Source: Bacillus sp. V3-13
GTDB lineage: Bacteria > Bacillota > Bacilli > Bacillales > Cytobacillaceae
Assembly: GCF_002860165.1 (NCBI RefSeq)
Contig: NZ_PGUZ01000019.1
Location: 1 to 46,082, forward strand
Reading direction: 5' to 3'
DNA: 46,082 nucleotides
Below are positions 32,916-43,242 of the stretch, piece after piece (within the stretch, counting starts at the first letter, position 1; each line of letters opens with the position of its first letter). Made by a program: the position numbers and the translations under genes. The notes beneath the pieces were generated by a model that was given only the letters and a program-made list of their open reading frames with translations, made no database searches and was not told the DNA's origin.

Positions 32916-34586
32916 TTAAAGCTTAAACGAGCTTTTCAGTGATACGATCAAGTTGAAAACTGCTTTTGCCTCTGTTGCAAGCTTTGGATCGACATTAAAG
33001 TACCCGTGCCTGAAAAATTGGAATTTATCGTGCGGCTTCACATCTTTCATGTTTGGTTCGATAAACCCCTGCAAGATTTGCAAGGAATTTTCATTTACAT
33101 AATCAAGGAACGTTTTCTCTTCCATGCTGTCCAAATCTTCAGTTTCGTTGTCATCCGCATCGAGAATCAATGGCTCATACAGGCGGAACTCGGCAGGAAT
33201 TGCTTGAGATGCTTCAACCCAGTGCAGCGTTCCTTTCACTTTTCGGCCGGTAAAGCCTGTCCCGCTTTTTGTTTCGGGATCGTACGTGCAGCGAAGCTCA
33301 ACCACTTCGCCGTTCTCGTTTTTAATGACTTCCTCACATTTGATAAAGTAGGCATGCTTTAAGCGCACTTCATTTCCAGGGAAAAGTCTGAAATACTTTT
33401 TCGGCGGATTTTCCATGAAGTCATCCTGCTCGATATAGATTTCTCTTGAAAAAGGAATTTGGCGCATTCCCATTTCCGGATTTTCCGGATTGATTTCGGC
33501 ATCAAGCATTTCCACCTGACCTTCCGGGTAGTTGGTAATGACGACCTTTAAAGGCCGCAAAACACCCATTGTTCTTGGTGCTTTCAGCTTGAGATCCTCC
33601 CTGACAAAGTGCTCCAGCATCGCTGAATCAACCGTTGCAAACCCTTTTGAGATACCTGTTGCCTGAATAAACTCGCGGATAGCTTCCGGGGTGTAGCCTC
33701 TTCTTCTTAACCCGGAAAGGGTCGGCATCCTTGGGTCATCCCAGCCATCCACAAAACCTTCATCGACGAGCTGCTTTAGCTTTCGTTTGCTCATCACCGT
33801 GTTTGTCAGGTTTAGCCGGCCGAATTCAATTTGCTGTGGCCTGTTTTCCATTTCGCATTCTTCAACGACCCAATTATAAAGAGGGCGTTGATCTTCAAAT
33901 TCGGTTGTACAAAGAGAATGGGTGACACCTTCAATAGCATCCTCAAGCGGGTGGGCAAAGCCATACATCGGATAAATGCACCATTTATCACCGGTGTTGT
34001 GGTGTGTCGCATGGGAAACCCGGTATATAACGGGATCGCGCAAATTAAGGTTTGGTGACGACATATCAATTTTTGCACGCAGCACCTTGGCGCCATTTTC
34101 AAACTCGCCCTTGCGCATTCTTTCGAATAAATCCAGGTTCTCCTCAATCGAACGATTCCGGTAAGGACTCTCTTTTCCAGGTTCCGTTAAAGTACCGCGG
34201 TACTGGCGGATTTCCTCCTGCGATAGGTCATCTACATATGCTTTTCCCTTTTTGATCAACAGGACGGCCCTGTTGTACATTTCTTCAAAATAGTCGGAGG
34301 CAAAGCGCAGTTCGTCCCATTCGTAGCCAAGCCATTTGACATCTTCTTTGATTGCATCAACAAATTCCCGGTCTTCCTTCAATGGATTGGTGTCATCAAA
34401 GCGCAAGTTGGTTTTGCCATTAAAATCATCGGCCAGGCCAAAATTAATGACAATCGACTTTGCGTGGCCAATGTGGAGGTAGCCGTTCGGTTCCGGCGGA
34501 AAACGGGTGACGACCTTGTCGCGTTTTCCTGTTTCCAAATCCTCTTGAATAATGGTCCGAATAAAGTTTGACGAGTTTTGTTCCAA
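32916..34586 (-). CDS. glnS: Glutaminyl-tRNA synthetase
   Basis: The 556-residue class I synthetase shows the HIGH-type motif [15 protein letters not shown] (about 26-40) and the KMSKS-type MSKRKL (about 267-272), with the GlnRS/GluRS-specific RFDDTNP and the two C-terminal beta-barrel anticodon domains; length matches bacterial GlnRS. It charges tRNA-Gln directly in the cytoplasm. It starts at TTG 34586, with AGAAAGG 11 bases upstream. No T-box leader (AGGGTGGNACCGCG) was seen. B. subtilis lacks GlnRS and uses Glu-tRNA amidotransferase, so the gene was probably gained by transfer in this lineage. Confidence 0.95.
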   Translation of the reverse strand: MEQNSSNFIRTIIQEDLETGKRDKVVTRFPPEPNGYLHIGHAKSIVINFGLADDFNGKTNLRFDDTNPLKEDREFVDAIKEDVKWLGYEWDELRFASDYFEEMYNRAVLLIKKGKAYVDDLSQEEIRQYRGTLTEPGKESPYRNRSIEENLDLFERMRKGEFENGAKVLRAKIDMSSPNLNLRDPVIYRVSHATHHNTGDKWCIYPMYGFAHPLEDAIEGVTHSLCTTEFEDQRPLYNWVVEECEMENRPQQIEFGRLNLTNTVMSKRKLKQLVDEGFVDGWDDPRMPTLSGLRRRGYTPEAIREFIQATGISKGFATVDSAMLEHFVREDLKLKAPRTMGVLRPLKVVITNYPEGQVEMLDAEINPENPEMGMRQIPFSREIYIEQDDFMENPPKKYFRLFPGNEVRLKHAYFIKCEEVIKNENGEVVELRCTYDPETKSGTGFTGRKVKGTLHWVEASQAIPAEFRLYEPLILDADDNETEDLDSMEEKTFLDYVNENSLQILQGFIEPNMKDVKPHDKFQFFRHGYFNVDPKLATEAKAVFNLIVSLKSSFKL

Positions 34587-35305
34587 ACTGTATCAGCCTT
34601 TCTTTTTATGTAAGTTATCTCTTATTTTAAGGATATCCCTTATATATTTCCATAGAACTTTATACTACTGATAATCGCGCATAAATTCAAGCGTGCTGCG
34701 GAAAATACATAAAAAATCGAGCATAACGATCGCTTGCTTACTAACAAAAGATCAGAATAAAAAGAGTTATCGCAAAAAATAATTGTAATATAGTTTATGT
34801 GTGTATTTCAGACAAAGAAAAAGGCGGATGCTTTCCAGTAAAAACAGTTGGAAATTGCATCCCTTTTATAAACATAATTTTCTATATTTATAGTGTCCGT
34901 ATTTATTTCGAAAATTCGTCCTTATTGGTTCTTGAAAATTTCGTAATAAAACAAATTGGCAGTATTTTATCAGAATAGCTATGCTGCCAAAATCCGCATT
35001 ATCACGTTAAAGCGTTTATGCTTTTAATTGTAAAAATTTCTTTTGTGCACCCTTAAAAATTTTTCTTTTTTCATTTTAGAAATGAAGAAATGAAAATTTT
35101 TTCATGTAAATTGCACCAGTATAGTGAGGTAAAATATAGGAATTATAACTGTTTTTTTATTAACTTAGGAACATTATCATATTTTTTAGTTTTCTTTATA
35201 TTGAAAAAATTACTTCTTAACTGTATACTTTCATTCATAAAGTAATAACTAAGTGATTAGTAGAACTTTAGATAAAGAGAAATGAAGTTGAGGTGGCTGA
35301 CATAA
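34587..35305. other. Gene-free region before the app operon
   Basis: About 700 AT-rich bases without a credible ORF. It contains an imperfect hairpin GGATGCTTTCC/GGAAATTGCATCC (about 34826-34863), nested A/T palindromes around TTCATTT-TAG-AAATGAA (about 35070-35086), and the app promoter. Confidence 0.6.
35201..35229 (+). promoter_or_regulatory. Promoter of the app operon
   Basis: TTGAAA (35201-35206), 17 bases, TATACT (35224-35229), 76 bases before appD. Confidence 0.65.
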
Positions 35306-36277
35306 ATGGCTCAAAATGCTCTATTAAATGTTGAGGGGTTAAAGACATATTTTGATTTGGACAACAAGTTGGTAGCCAAGGCTGTCGACGGTGTTGACTT
35401 TTCAATAAATCCAGGCGAGACAGTTGCACTCGTTGGAGAATCAGGCAGCGGGAAAAGTATTACATCGCTGTCGATCATGAAGCTGATCAACAAGCCGGGC
35501 AAAATTAAAGGCGGTAAAATTTTATTTGGCGGCAAGGATCTTGTCAGCCTGTCCGATAAAGAAATGTCGAGAGTACGCGGCAGTGAAATCGCGATGATTT
35601 TCCAGGAACCAATGACTGCGTTAAACCCGGTGTTTACAATTGGCAACCAAATTGTCGAAACATTAGTAAGACATAAAAAATTATCAAAAAAACAAGCGCA
35701 TCAAAGAGCGGTAGAACTTTTGAAGATTGTCGGTTTTCCAAGAGCGGAAGAGACGATGAAGGAATATCCTCACCAGCTGTCAGGGGGAATGAGGCAAAGG
35801 GCAATGATCGCGATCGCGATTTCCTGCGATCCAAAATTATTGATTGCGGACGAGCCAACAACAGCACTTGATGTAACGATTCAAGCACAAATTCTCGATC
35901 TTCTGGATGAGATGAAGAAGAAATTTAATATGGCTGTCTTGCTGATCACGCATGACCTTGGTGTTGTCGCAGAGTATGCAGACCGGGTAATGGTTATGTA
36001 TGGCGGACAAATCGTCGAAGAAACGACTGTTGAACAGCTATTTGAAGAGCCGAAGCACCCTTATACAACTGGATTGCTTGAAAGCTTGCCAGCCCTGGAT
36101 AAAGACGTTGAGAGACTTGGATCGATTAAAGGCACAGTTCCGCCTGCATATAACTTTCCTGTCGGCTGCCGTTTTTCCGACCGCTGTCCGCATGTGATGG
36201 ATAAATGCCGGCAGGCCAACCCGGACCTCTATGTTACTGAACCGGGTCATAACGTGCGCTGCTATCTATATGAATAA
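35306..36277 (+). CDS. appD: Oligopeptide ABC transporter ATPase AppD
   Basis: The 323-residue protein has Walker A GESGSGKS, Q-loop MIFQEPMTALNPV, signature LSGGMRQRAMIAIAI, Walker B LLIADEPTTALD, H-loop ITHD and the OppD-type C-terminal cysteine segment GCRFSDRCPHVMDKC. It starts at ATG 35306 with GAGGTGG upstream and is the first gene of a five-gene operon in the D-F-A-B-C order of the B. subtilis app system. It energises peptide import, which supplies amino acids and brings in signalling peptides. Confidence 0.88.
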   Translation: MAQNALLNVEGLKTYFDLDNKLVAKAVDGVDFSINPGETVALVGESGSGKSITSLSIMKLINKPGKIKGGKILFGGKDLVSLSDKEMSRVRGSEIAMIFQEPMTALNPVFTIGNQIVETLVRHKKLSKKQAHQRAVELLKIVGFPRAEETMKEYPHQLSGGMRQRAMIAIAISCDPKLLIADEPTTALDVTIQAQILDLLDEMKKKFNMAVLLITHDLGVVAEYADRVMVMYGGQIVEETTVEQLFEEPKHPYTTGLLESLPALDKDVERLGSIKGTVPPAYNFPVGCRFSDRCPHVMDKCRQANPDLYVTEPGHNVRCYLYE

Positions 36278-36290
36278 GGGGGATTAACAA

Positions 36291-37298
36291 GTGTCAGTTA
36301 TAGAACAAGAGATAAAAAAAGAGACAAAGCATGACTTGATCATGCAGGCAAAAAACATCAAAAAGTATTTCCCCATCAAGGGCGGGATTTTGAGGCATAC
36401 AGTTGGACATGTAAAAGCTGTAGATGACGTATCGCTTGATATTAGAAGAGGTGAAACGCTTGGTGTTGTTGGTGAATCGGGCTCGGGAAAGTCGACGCTT
36501 GGGCGGGTGCTTTTACGTTTACTCGATCCGACAGAAGGGCAAATTCTCTTTGAAAATGATGATATCACGACTTTGGGAAACCGGAAGATGCGCCCCTACC
36601 GACGGGATATGCAAATGATTTTCCAGGATCCGTTTGCTTCGCTAAACCCGAAAATGAGCGTCGGTGAGCTCATTGAAGAACCGTTGCTTGTTCAAACGAA
36701 CAAAAGTAAAAGCGAGCGCAAGGAAATAGCGAGCAGCTTGCTTGAAAAAGTAGGGCTTCGCCCCGATGCGAGACATAAATACCCCCACGAGTTTTCCGGC
36801 GGGCAGCGCCAGCGGATCAGTATTGCCAGGGCGCTTACTCTTAACCCAAAGTTTATCATTGGTGACGAACCGGTATCAGCGCTTGACGTATCCATTCAAG
36901 CCCAGGTTCTTAACCTGATGGCTGATCTCCAGGATGAGTTTGATCTAACATATTTGTTTATTGCCCATGATTTGAGTGTCGTTAAACATATCAGTGACCG
37001 GGTAGCGGTAATGTATCTAGGGCGTATTGCTGAAATATCTCCCAAGAAAGATCTATATGAAACTCCACTTCATCCTTATACACAGGCTTTGCTGTCGGCA
37101 GTACCAACCATCGATGTCCGAAACCGCAGGGAGAAAATTATTTTAAAAGGGGATTTGCCAAGTCCGTCAAATCCTCCATCAGGCTGTGCATTCCGGACTC
37201 GTTGTCCACATGCCCACGAACGCTGTGCAGTTGATCGTCCGGAATTAATTGACGTTGGCAACGATCATTTGGTTGCATGCCATTTGTATGATAAATAA
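36291..37298 (+). CDS. appF: Oligopeptide ABC transporter ATPase AppF
   Basis: The 335-residue protein has Walker A GESGSGKST, MIFQDPFASLNPKMS, signature [15 protein letters not shown], Walker [14 protein letters not shown]-loop IAHD and GCAFRTRCPHAHERC near the end. It starts 14 bases after appD behind AAGGGGGA (GTG start). It is the partner ATPase of AppD. Confidence 0.88.
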   Translation: MSVIEQEIKKETKHDLIMQAKNIKKYFPIKGGILRHTVGHVKAVDDVSLDIRRGETLGVVGESGSGKSTLGRVLLRLLDPTEGQILFENDDITTLGNRKMRPYRRDMQMIFQDPFASLNPKMSVGELIEEPLLVQTNKSKSERKEIASSLLEKVGLRPDARHKYPHEFSGGQRQRISIARALTLNPKFIIGDEPVSALDVSIQAQVLNLMADLQDEFDLTYLFIAHDLSVVKHISDRVAVMYLGRIAEISPKKDLYETPLHPYTQALLSAVPTIDVRNRREKIILKGDLPSPSNPPSGCAFRTRCPHAHERCAVDRPELIDVGNDHLVACHLYDK

Positions 37299-37391
37299 TC
37301 AAACTGCTAATTGATCTAAGGAGGTGGTGCTGAACGGAGATATTGAATGTTCCACCATGTAAAACCGAAAATTTAAAAGGGGTGAATATTT

Positions 37392-39147
37392 TTGAAAGAG
37401 AAGAAACGTTGGTTACAAATGCTTGTGTTTGTTTTAGTATTAGGATTGCTTGCTGCGTGTAGTGGCGGCGGCGATAAGCCTGCGTCAGACGATGGCAAAG
37501 GTGACGAAACAGCCGGAGAGCCGCAAAAAGGCGGTACGTTAACAGGTGCAATGGATACTGCCCCAGAGGGAGTATTCAACCCAATTTTCTACACATCAGC
37601 TTATGAAAAAAATATTCTTTATTTCACTCACGAAGCATTGCTTACCCAGAATAAAGATTTAGAGTTTATTCCAAAGCTCGCGAAATCTTGGGAATTTAAT
37701 GAGGATCAAACTGAAGTAACTTTTAAACTACAGGAAAATGTAAAATGGCATGATGGCGAGCCATTCACTGCCGATGATGTTGTGTTTACTTACAAAGCGA
37801 TATCAAGTCCTGGATATGCTGAGGCTGGCGGTGTACGACAAGACTTCGCTGTCCGCTTGCTAGGCTATGAAGAATTCTCTACTGGAATTCCCGGGTGTTG
37901 TCGCAGTTGATGATCACACGGTTACATTCAAGTTTGCCGAGCCGAACGTAACAGCACTTAAGGATGCATCTTTCGATATTATCCCTGAGCACATCTTTAA
38001 AGATGTTCCTATTGCTGAAATTCCTAAACATGAAGGGACACTGGAGGCTGGCAAAGTTATCGGTACCGGTCCGTTCAAGTTCACTGAAATGGTGGATGGG
38101 GAGCAATACGTTCTTGAACGAAATGAAGATTACTGGGACGGCGAGCCATACTTAGATAAAGTTGTTTGGCGAATTGTTGACCAGGCTGTTATCCTTGGAA
38201 TGCTGGAAAATGGCGAAATCGATTTTGTTGCGGAGCCAAATGGATTCCAGGCAGCCGACTATGAAACTGTAGCTGCAATGGATAACCTTCAAATTATTGA
38301 ACAGCCTGACTTTGGATACCAAATCATGGGCTTTATGCATAATCACCGGACACCGGAAGATGCTGCATCTGGTGCAATTAAACCTGAGAATTGGGTACCA
38401 AACGAAAAATTGTCTAACAAAAATGTTCGTCAGGCAATGGCCTACGCAATTGACCGTCAAGGTTTAATTGATGGATTGCTGTATGGCCAGGGCAATGTTA
38501 TCAACGCACCAATTGCCACACAATTCCCGGCTTATGATGATGAAAAACCGAACCAATACAAATATGACCCGAAAAAAGCAAAAGAAATGCTTGATAAAGA
38601 GGGCTATGTTGATACGAACAATGACGGTTTCCGTGAAACTCCAGAAGGTGAAGAATGGGTATTGACATTGAACTATCCAATTGGAAACAAGCTTCGTGAA
38701 AAATCTGCACCAATTATTAAAGAGATGTTAGAAGAAGTAGGTATTAAAATTGACCTTCGTCAGCCAATGGAGTTTGCTGCGTATGCCGAAGCGCTTGAGA
38801 AAGATAATCAGGACTGGGATCTTTACCTATTAGGGTGGAGCCTTGATTCTGGTGATCCAGATCCTAGTGGATTATGGTCTACAGATGCAGGTTATAACTA
38901 TGGACGTTGGAAAAATCCAGAAGCAGATCAGCTGTTGGCAGATGCAATGAAAGCACCGGAAGCATTTGACGCAGAATACCGTAACAAGGTATACAGCGAC
39001 TGGCAAGTAATGTTCCAGGACGATCTTCCTGCATTAATTCTTTATGCGCAAGACAGCTTGTGGGCATATAATAAGCGTCTGCAGAGTGTTGAAGAATTGC
39101 CGTATACCATGATTAATAATCCACACAAGTGGTGGGTAACAGAATAA
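37392..39147 (+). pseudogene. appA: Oligopeptide-binding lipoprotein AppA, frameshifted
   Basis: TTG 37392 (AGGGGTG upstream) starts a lipoprotein with lipobox LLAAC (Cys23) and a solute-binding domain (GGTLTGAMDTAPEGVFNPIF..LAKSWEFNEDQTEVTFKL). The frame runs to YEEFSTG at about 37886 and then stops at TGA 37908-37910. The rest (EFPGVVAVDDHTVTFKF.. to WWVTE) is intact in another frame to TAA 39147. A single shift near 37886-37892 explains it. Repaired length is about 585 residues, normal for the family. Laboratory B. subtilis 168 also carries a frameshift in appA. It could be a real mutation or an error in this sequence. Confidence 0.85.
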
Positions 39148-39165
39148 ACGGGAAAAGACTTACAG

Positions 39166-39202
39166 GAAAGAGCGTGTGGATAACGCCGCACGTTCTTTTC
39201 TT
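39166..39202 (+). terminator. Intra-operon hairpin after appA
   Basis: GAAAGAGCGTG pairs, with one G-T pair, with CACGTTCTTTTC, then CTTTTC. It would lower read-through to appBC, giving more binding protein than permease. Confidence 0.55.
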
Positions 39203-39349
39203 TTCAAGAAGTAAAAGTATTGCTCAAGCGCATCACTTTCCGGCAAGTAAGAGATAATCGGCTGGACGTTTCTCCATCCAAAGAGAGTCTTTACCTACTC
39301 GGATGGATCAATTAGTGCGCTTGTGCTGTTTAGAATGGAGGAGGAAACG

Positions 39350-40315
39350 TTGTACAAGTACATCATTCGACGCTTTCTTGTTTTTATACCAATGCTCTTC
39401 GTCCTCACCATTGCTGTTTATGCATTGATTCATGCCGCACCGGGAGATCCGATCGCCGGTCGACTTCTAGATCCGAATATCGATCCTGCGGCGATTGAGA
39501 AGCAAAGGGAAGCCCTTGGGCTAAATGATCCCGTACATGTTCAGTACTGGAATTGGGTGAAGAATGCTGCCAAAGGTGATTTTGGACAATCGATTGCTTA
39601 TAAGGGACGTTCCGTATCCGATTTAATTGGAGACCGGATTATCAATACATTGTATTTAGGAACTTTCGCGCTGATTCTTACGCTAATTGTCGGGATTCCG
39701 ATTGGTATTTATTCTGCTCGTAAGCCATATTCACTGCTTGATTATGGCGCAACTGCATTTGGCTTCTTTGGACTTGCGGTTCCAAGCTTCTTTTTCGGCT
39801 TAGTCATTATTTACTTTTTCTCAATTCACCTGGGCTGGTTTCCGTCGCAAGGTTCAGTTTCATCTCCAGGACTTACAGGTATGGAACTGTTTGTAGACAG
39901 GCTTCACCATCTAATCTTGCCGGGCATTACACTTGGTTTAGCAGGAACTGCTTCTTATATGCGCTATATGCGTTCCGAAGTACTTGATGTGCTTGGCAGT
40001 GATTATATTCGGACGGCGAAAGCTAAAGGAATGACAGACCGGACTGTGTTGTACAAGCATACCCTCCGCAATGCCATGATTCCTATCATTACTTTGCTCG
40101 GTTTTGAAATTGGTACACTGCTCAGTGGTGCCATTATTACCGAAGGGGTATTCCAATTTCCGGGTATTGGTACACTATTTATCACATCGATCGGAAATCG
40201 TGATTATCCGGTTATCATGGCCCTTAACTTAATGTTTGGTTTCTTTATTTTATTAGGCAATTTATTGGCCGATATATTCTACAGCATCGTCGACCCAAGA
40301 ATTCGCTACGACTGA
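39350..40315 (+). CDS. appB: Oligopeptide ABC transporter permease AppB
   Basis: The 321-residue membrane protein has six hydrophobic segments and the DppB/OppB signatures: N-terminal YKYIIRRFLVFIPMLF, GDPIAGRLLDP, and the EAA loop SDYIRTAKAKGMTDRTVLYKHTLRNA. TTG 39350 is chosen because GGAGGAGG lies just upstream. The frame's earlier start at 39323 would not be translated well. appC follows after ten bases. Confidence 0.88.
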   Translation: MYKYIIRRFLVFIPMLFVLTIAVYALIHAAPGDPIAGRLLDPNIDPAAIEKQREALGLNDPVHVQYWNWVKNAAKGDFGQSIAYKGRSVSDLIGDRIINTLYLGTFALILTLIVGIPIGIYSARKPYSLLDYGATAFGFFGLAVPSFFFGLVIIYFFSIHLGWFPSQGSVSSPGLTGMELFVDRLHHLILPGITLGLAGTASYMRYMRSEVLDVLGSDYIRTAKAKGMTDRTVLYKHTLRNAMIPIITLLGFEIGTLLSGAIITEGVFQFPGIGTLFITSIGNRDYPVIMALNLMFGFFILLGNLLADIFYSIVDPRIRYD

Positions 40316-40325
40316 GGTGAAAAAT

Positions 40326-41249
40326 ATGCAACTTAATCCGCAAGATACGGTAAATACAAATCCGGAAATCGAGCCGCAAGGCAAGTCGGAATATGGAAAA
40401 ACACCTTTCCAGCTTGCGTTAGCGCGTTTTATGAAAAACAAATTAGCAGTCGCTGGCGTGATCATTCTTGCTTTGATCATCATTATGGTGATTCTTGCAC
40501 CAGTTTTTACGGACCATAGTCCAACTAAATCCAATTTATTGATGATTGAACGTCCGCCAAGTGACGAACACCCGCTTGGAAATGACAGCTCAGGCAGGGA
40601 TAATCTTTCCCGTTTTCTATACGGAGGAAGAATTTCTCTAATTGTAGGCTTTAGTGCGATGTTATTTACACTCGTAATTGGTGTAACATTAGGCTCAATC
40701 GCTGGTTATTATGGCGGAAAAATTGATGCAATCATTATGCGTGCTGCTGACATGATGCTGGTTCTGCCATTCCTTGTTATTGTTTTAACGGTTGTCGCGA
40801 TTTTAGAAAATGTAACAATAGGTATTTTTGTTACGATAATCGCCCTAACCACATGGCCAAACCTCACACGGATCATACGAGGTACTTATTTATCTCTCCG
40901 TGAACAAGAGTTTATACTTGGGGCCAAGGCAATCGGTGCCAGTGATGCCCGAATCATCTTTAAGCATTTCATCCCGAATGCCATCGGTCCAATTGTTGTA
41001 AATGCATCATTGATGATGGCAACGATGATCATCGTTGAATCGGCACTCAGCTTTCTCGGTTTTGGAATTCCGCAGCCTACGCCAACATGGGGCAATATGA
41101 TTTCCGAGGCGCAAAGCTTGCGTATTCTGCGTAACAGCCCGGAAGCGTGGGTACCGCCGGGACTTGCCATTTTAACAACGGTTCTTTGTATTAACTTTAT
41201 CGGGGATGGTCTCCGCGATGCGTTTGACCCGAAAAGTAATAGACGTTAA
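40326..41249 (+). CDS. appC: Oligopeptide ABC transporter permease AppC
   Basis: The 307-residue protein has the DppC/OppC layout: a cytoplasmic tail, one helix, the PLGNDSSGRDNLSRFLYGGR entry sequence, and the EAA loop EFILGAKAIGASDARIIFKHFIPNA. ATG 40326 is preferred to GTG 40317 because GAGGTGA lies five bases before it. It closes the app operon. Confidence 0.88.
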   Translation: MQLNPQDTVNTNPEIEPQGKSEYGKTPFQLALARFMKNKLAVAGVIILALIIIMVILAPVFTDHSPTKSNLLMIERPPSDEHPLGNDSSGRDNLSRFLYGGRISLIVGFSAMLFTLVIGVTLGSIAGYYGGKIDAIIMRAADMMLVLPFLVIVLTVVAILENVTIGIFVTIIALTTWPNLTRIIRGTYLSLREQEFILGAKAIGASDARIIFKHFIPNAIGPIVVNASLMMATMIIVESALSFLGFGIPQPTPTWGNMISEAQSLRILRNSPEAWVPPGLAILTTVLCINFIGDGLRDAFDPKSNRR

Positions 41250-41570
41250 CACCTAGACCTGCTGATGATGACCCTCAGCAGGTTCTATCTATATTAGCTT
41301 TAATACATAATTGGGGAAAATAAAATAGCTTGAAATTCCAGCTTTATATTGGGTTATCATGAAAATAAATCGGGAAAAGTAAATAAGGTGAAAGAACCGA
41401 ATCACAACCGGTTCTTTTTTGTATTTTTGCACCTGATTTTTAAATTCCTTTTTTACGTTAAGTGTGTTAATATTTAGCGGGACGAAATATAATCATGTTT
41501 AGAAGGACTAATCTGCACATGGATCTTCATGCTGGAAGGTTCCTTTTTAAAATCAAAGGGAGGGAGATCC
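41250..41570. other. Spacer between app operon and MFS gene
   Basis: It holds an inverted repeat ACCTGCTGA/TCAGCAGGT (about 41259-41285) without a T tail, a good terminator at 41391-41420, and then the leader of the MFS gene. No ORF. Confidence 0.6.
41391..41420 (+). terminator. Terminator downstream of the app operon
   Basis: AAGAACCG pairs with CGGTTCTT, followed by a T run. Confidence 0.75.
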
Positions 41571-42776
41571 TTGGATCAACATAACGTAAAAGAAACGCTA
41601 TGGACAAAGTCCTTTATTATGCTAATGGCAGGGAATTTGTTCGTGTTTATGTCATTTCAAATGCTGATTCCCACTTTGCCGCCGTATATCAAGTCAATTG
41701 GTGCGTCAGGGCTGCAGATTGGTCTTGTGACTGCCCTTTTTTCAATAGGGGCGGTCTTCAGCCGGCCGTTTATCGGATATTTACTCGAGTATAAAGCAAG
41801 GAAGCCACTTGTGTTAATTGGGGCACTGGCACTTTTGCTGATTACAGTGTTTTATCCGATTTCCCAAATTGTCGCCATCTTCCTGTTTCTCCGCTTCATT
41901 CATGGACTTGCCTGGGGCTGGTCTACTACTGTAAATGGAACTGCGGCTGTTGACATAGTTCCTAACTCACGATTAGGTGAAGGAATGGGTTATTATGGCT
42001 TGTCGGTTACGATTGGTATGATCATCGCTCCAAGCCTCGGAATATATTTGTTTCAGGTAACATCTTTTGAAAATTTAATCTATATATCAGTGGCATTAGG
42101 AGTCATTGCCATTTTGCTCCTGGCGATTGTGCGCTACCGGACACCGGCAGTTGTTGAAAAAACAAGCAAAGAGGAATTGAAATTTTCCTACTTCGGTTCG
42201 CTGATAGAAAAAACAAGCTGGTACCCTGCATTTGTAACAGTCATGATCACCTTTGGCTATGGATCGGTTGTCACGTTTATCGTTATTTTTGGCGAAGAGC
42301 GCGGCATTGATCAAATCTTTCTGTTTTATTTGTTCAATGCGATTATGGCTTCTTTATCAAGACCTTTTGCCGGAAAATGGTTTGACCGGAGAGGACCGTT
42401 CGGACTTGTCCTGTTCTGTACTTCGTTAACGTTTATCGGAATGTGGGTTCTTTCCTTCGCCCATTCAAACCTCTTTATCATCATCGCGGGAACATTGTTT
42501 GGAGCGGGTTTTGGATCTTTGATTCCAACTTTGCAATCGTGGACACTGTCAATGACTCCTCCGCACCGTCGCGGGGTCGCAAATGGTATGTTCTTTTCAG
42601 CAATGGACCTTGGAATTGGCCTTGGAGGAGTCGTATTTGGCTTGCTGGCCCAATATGTTGAAACAGCTGCACTTTTCCAGATTTCAAGTATTTTTCTCGT
42701 GATTGCCATCATCTTCACTTTTATTGAAGCACGCAGGGGATTGTTGCGCAGCCGCCGCACAGCATCTTCGCAATAA
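41571..42776 (+). CDS. MFS transporter
   Basis: The 401-residue protein has about twelve membrane segments with the early MFS pattern FVFMSFQMLIPTLPPYIKSIGAS and the loop RPFIGYLLEYKARKPLV, typical of drug or metabolite efflux proteins of the YwoG/YfkF kind. TTG 41571 is chosen because AGGGAGG lies seven bases upstream. It is monocistronic with a terminator after it. Substrate unknown. Confidence 0.88.
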   Translation: MDQHNVKETLWTKSFIMLMAGNLFVFMSFQMLIPTLPPYIKSIGASGLQIGLVTALFSIGAVFSRPFIGYLLEYKARKPLVLIGALALLLITVFYPISQIVAIFLFLRFIHGLAWGWSTTVNGTAAVDIVPNSRLGEGMGYYGLSVTIGMIIAPSLGIYLFQVTSFENLIYISVALGVIAILLLAIVRYRTPAVVEKTSKEELKFSYFGSLIEKTSWYPAFVTVMITFGYGSVVTFIVIFGEERGIDQIFLFYLFNAIMASLSRPFAGKWFDRRGPFGLVLFCTSLTFIGMWVLSFAHSNLFIIIAGTLFGAGFGSLIPTLQSWTLSMTPPHRRGVANGMFFSAMDLGIGLGGVVFGLLAQYVETAALFQISSIFLVIAIIFTFIEARRGLLRSRRTASSQ

Positions 42777-42783
42777 TAAAATA

Positions 42784-42825
42784 AAAAGCGATTAAGAGCG
42801 GGTTTCCCCCCTTAAACGCTTTTTT
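42784..42825 (+). terminator. Terminator after MFS gene
   Basis: AAAAGCGATTAAG pairs with CTTAAACGCTTTT around a GC-rich loop, followed by T residues. Confidence 0.75.
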
Positions 42826-43001
42826 ATTTTGTCAGCAATATTAAATTTTTAACAATCAGCGATCATTCTGTATTATAAATGAAAGCTAAATGAAACTTTT
42901 TGACGAAGTAACTCTGGTAAAATAATAAGGATAAAGACTTATAGCATATTTACCACTCTCTTGTCATATAGCAATTATTATACTATGGACTTGGAGGAAC
43001 T

Positions 43002-43211
43002 TTGAGTCCGATGTCTAGTCGTCCAGCTCCAGTGCCTAGCCCTTCGAGTCGCTTCGGTCCTGCCAATGAAGTCAAAGAACGACTTCACTGTCAGGCCGTC
43101 CGACGTACAGGACGTACTAGTGCCGACGTTGCCACAGGACGTGGCGATCTTAGTCGGCCAGCGCTTGTCAGGGCTGTTCAAGGCACTTACGCTTTTGTTC
43201 AAGTAAGATGA
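43002..43211. repeat. GC-rich dispersed repeat element, structured
   Basis: About 210 bases much richer in GC than the surroundings, from GTCTAGTCGTCCAGCTCCAG to the CTTACGCTTTTGTTC end. The CCAGCTCCAG..CTAGCCC..TCGAGTCGCTTCGG..type of sequence recurs between genes in many Bacillaceae genomes as I remember it. CTGCCAATGAAGTC and GACTTCACTGTCAG form an internal stem, and several GACGT/ACGTC motifs follow. It lies in the leader of the GTPase gene. A 69-codon open frame inside it has no start signal. Confidence 0.65.
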
Positions 43212-43242
43212 CTTGTAAATACGATCAGCGGAGGAAAGAATT

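Noticed and set aside
34587-34800. T-box riboswitch before glnS
   Set aside because: The conserved AGGGTGGNACCGCG antiterminator sequence was not found on the minus strand.
37867-39147. Separate 426-residue gene starting at 37867
   Set aside because: It lacks a signal peptide and ribosome binding site and is the second half of the frameshifted appA.
43002-43211. 69-codon ORF in the GC-rich repeat
   Set aside because: Open frames on both strands follow from GC-rich repeat sequence; no start signal and no protein-like composition.
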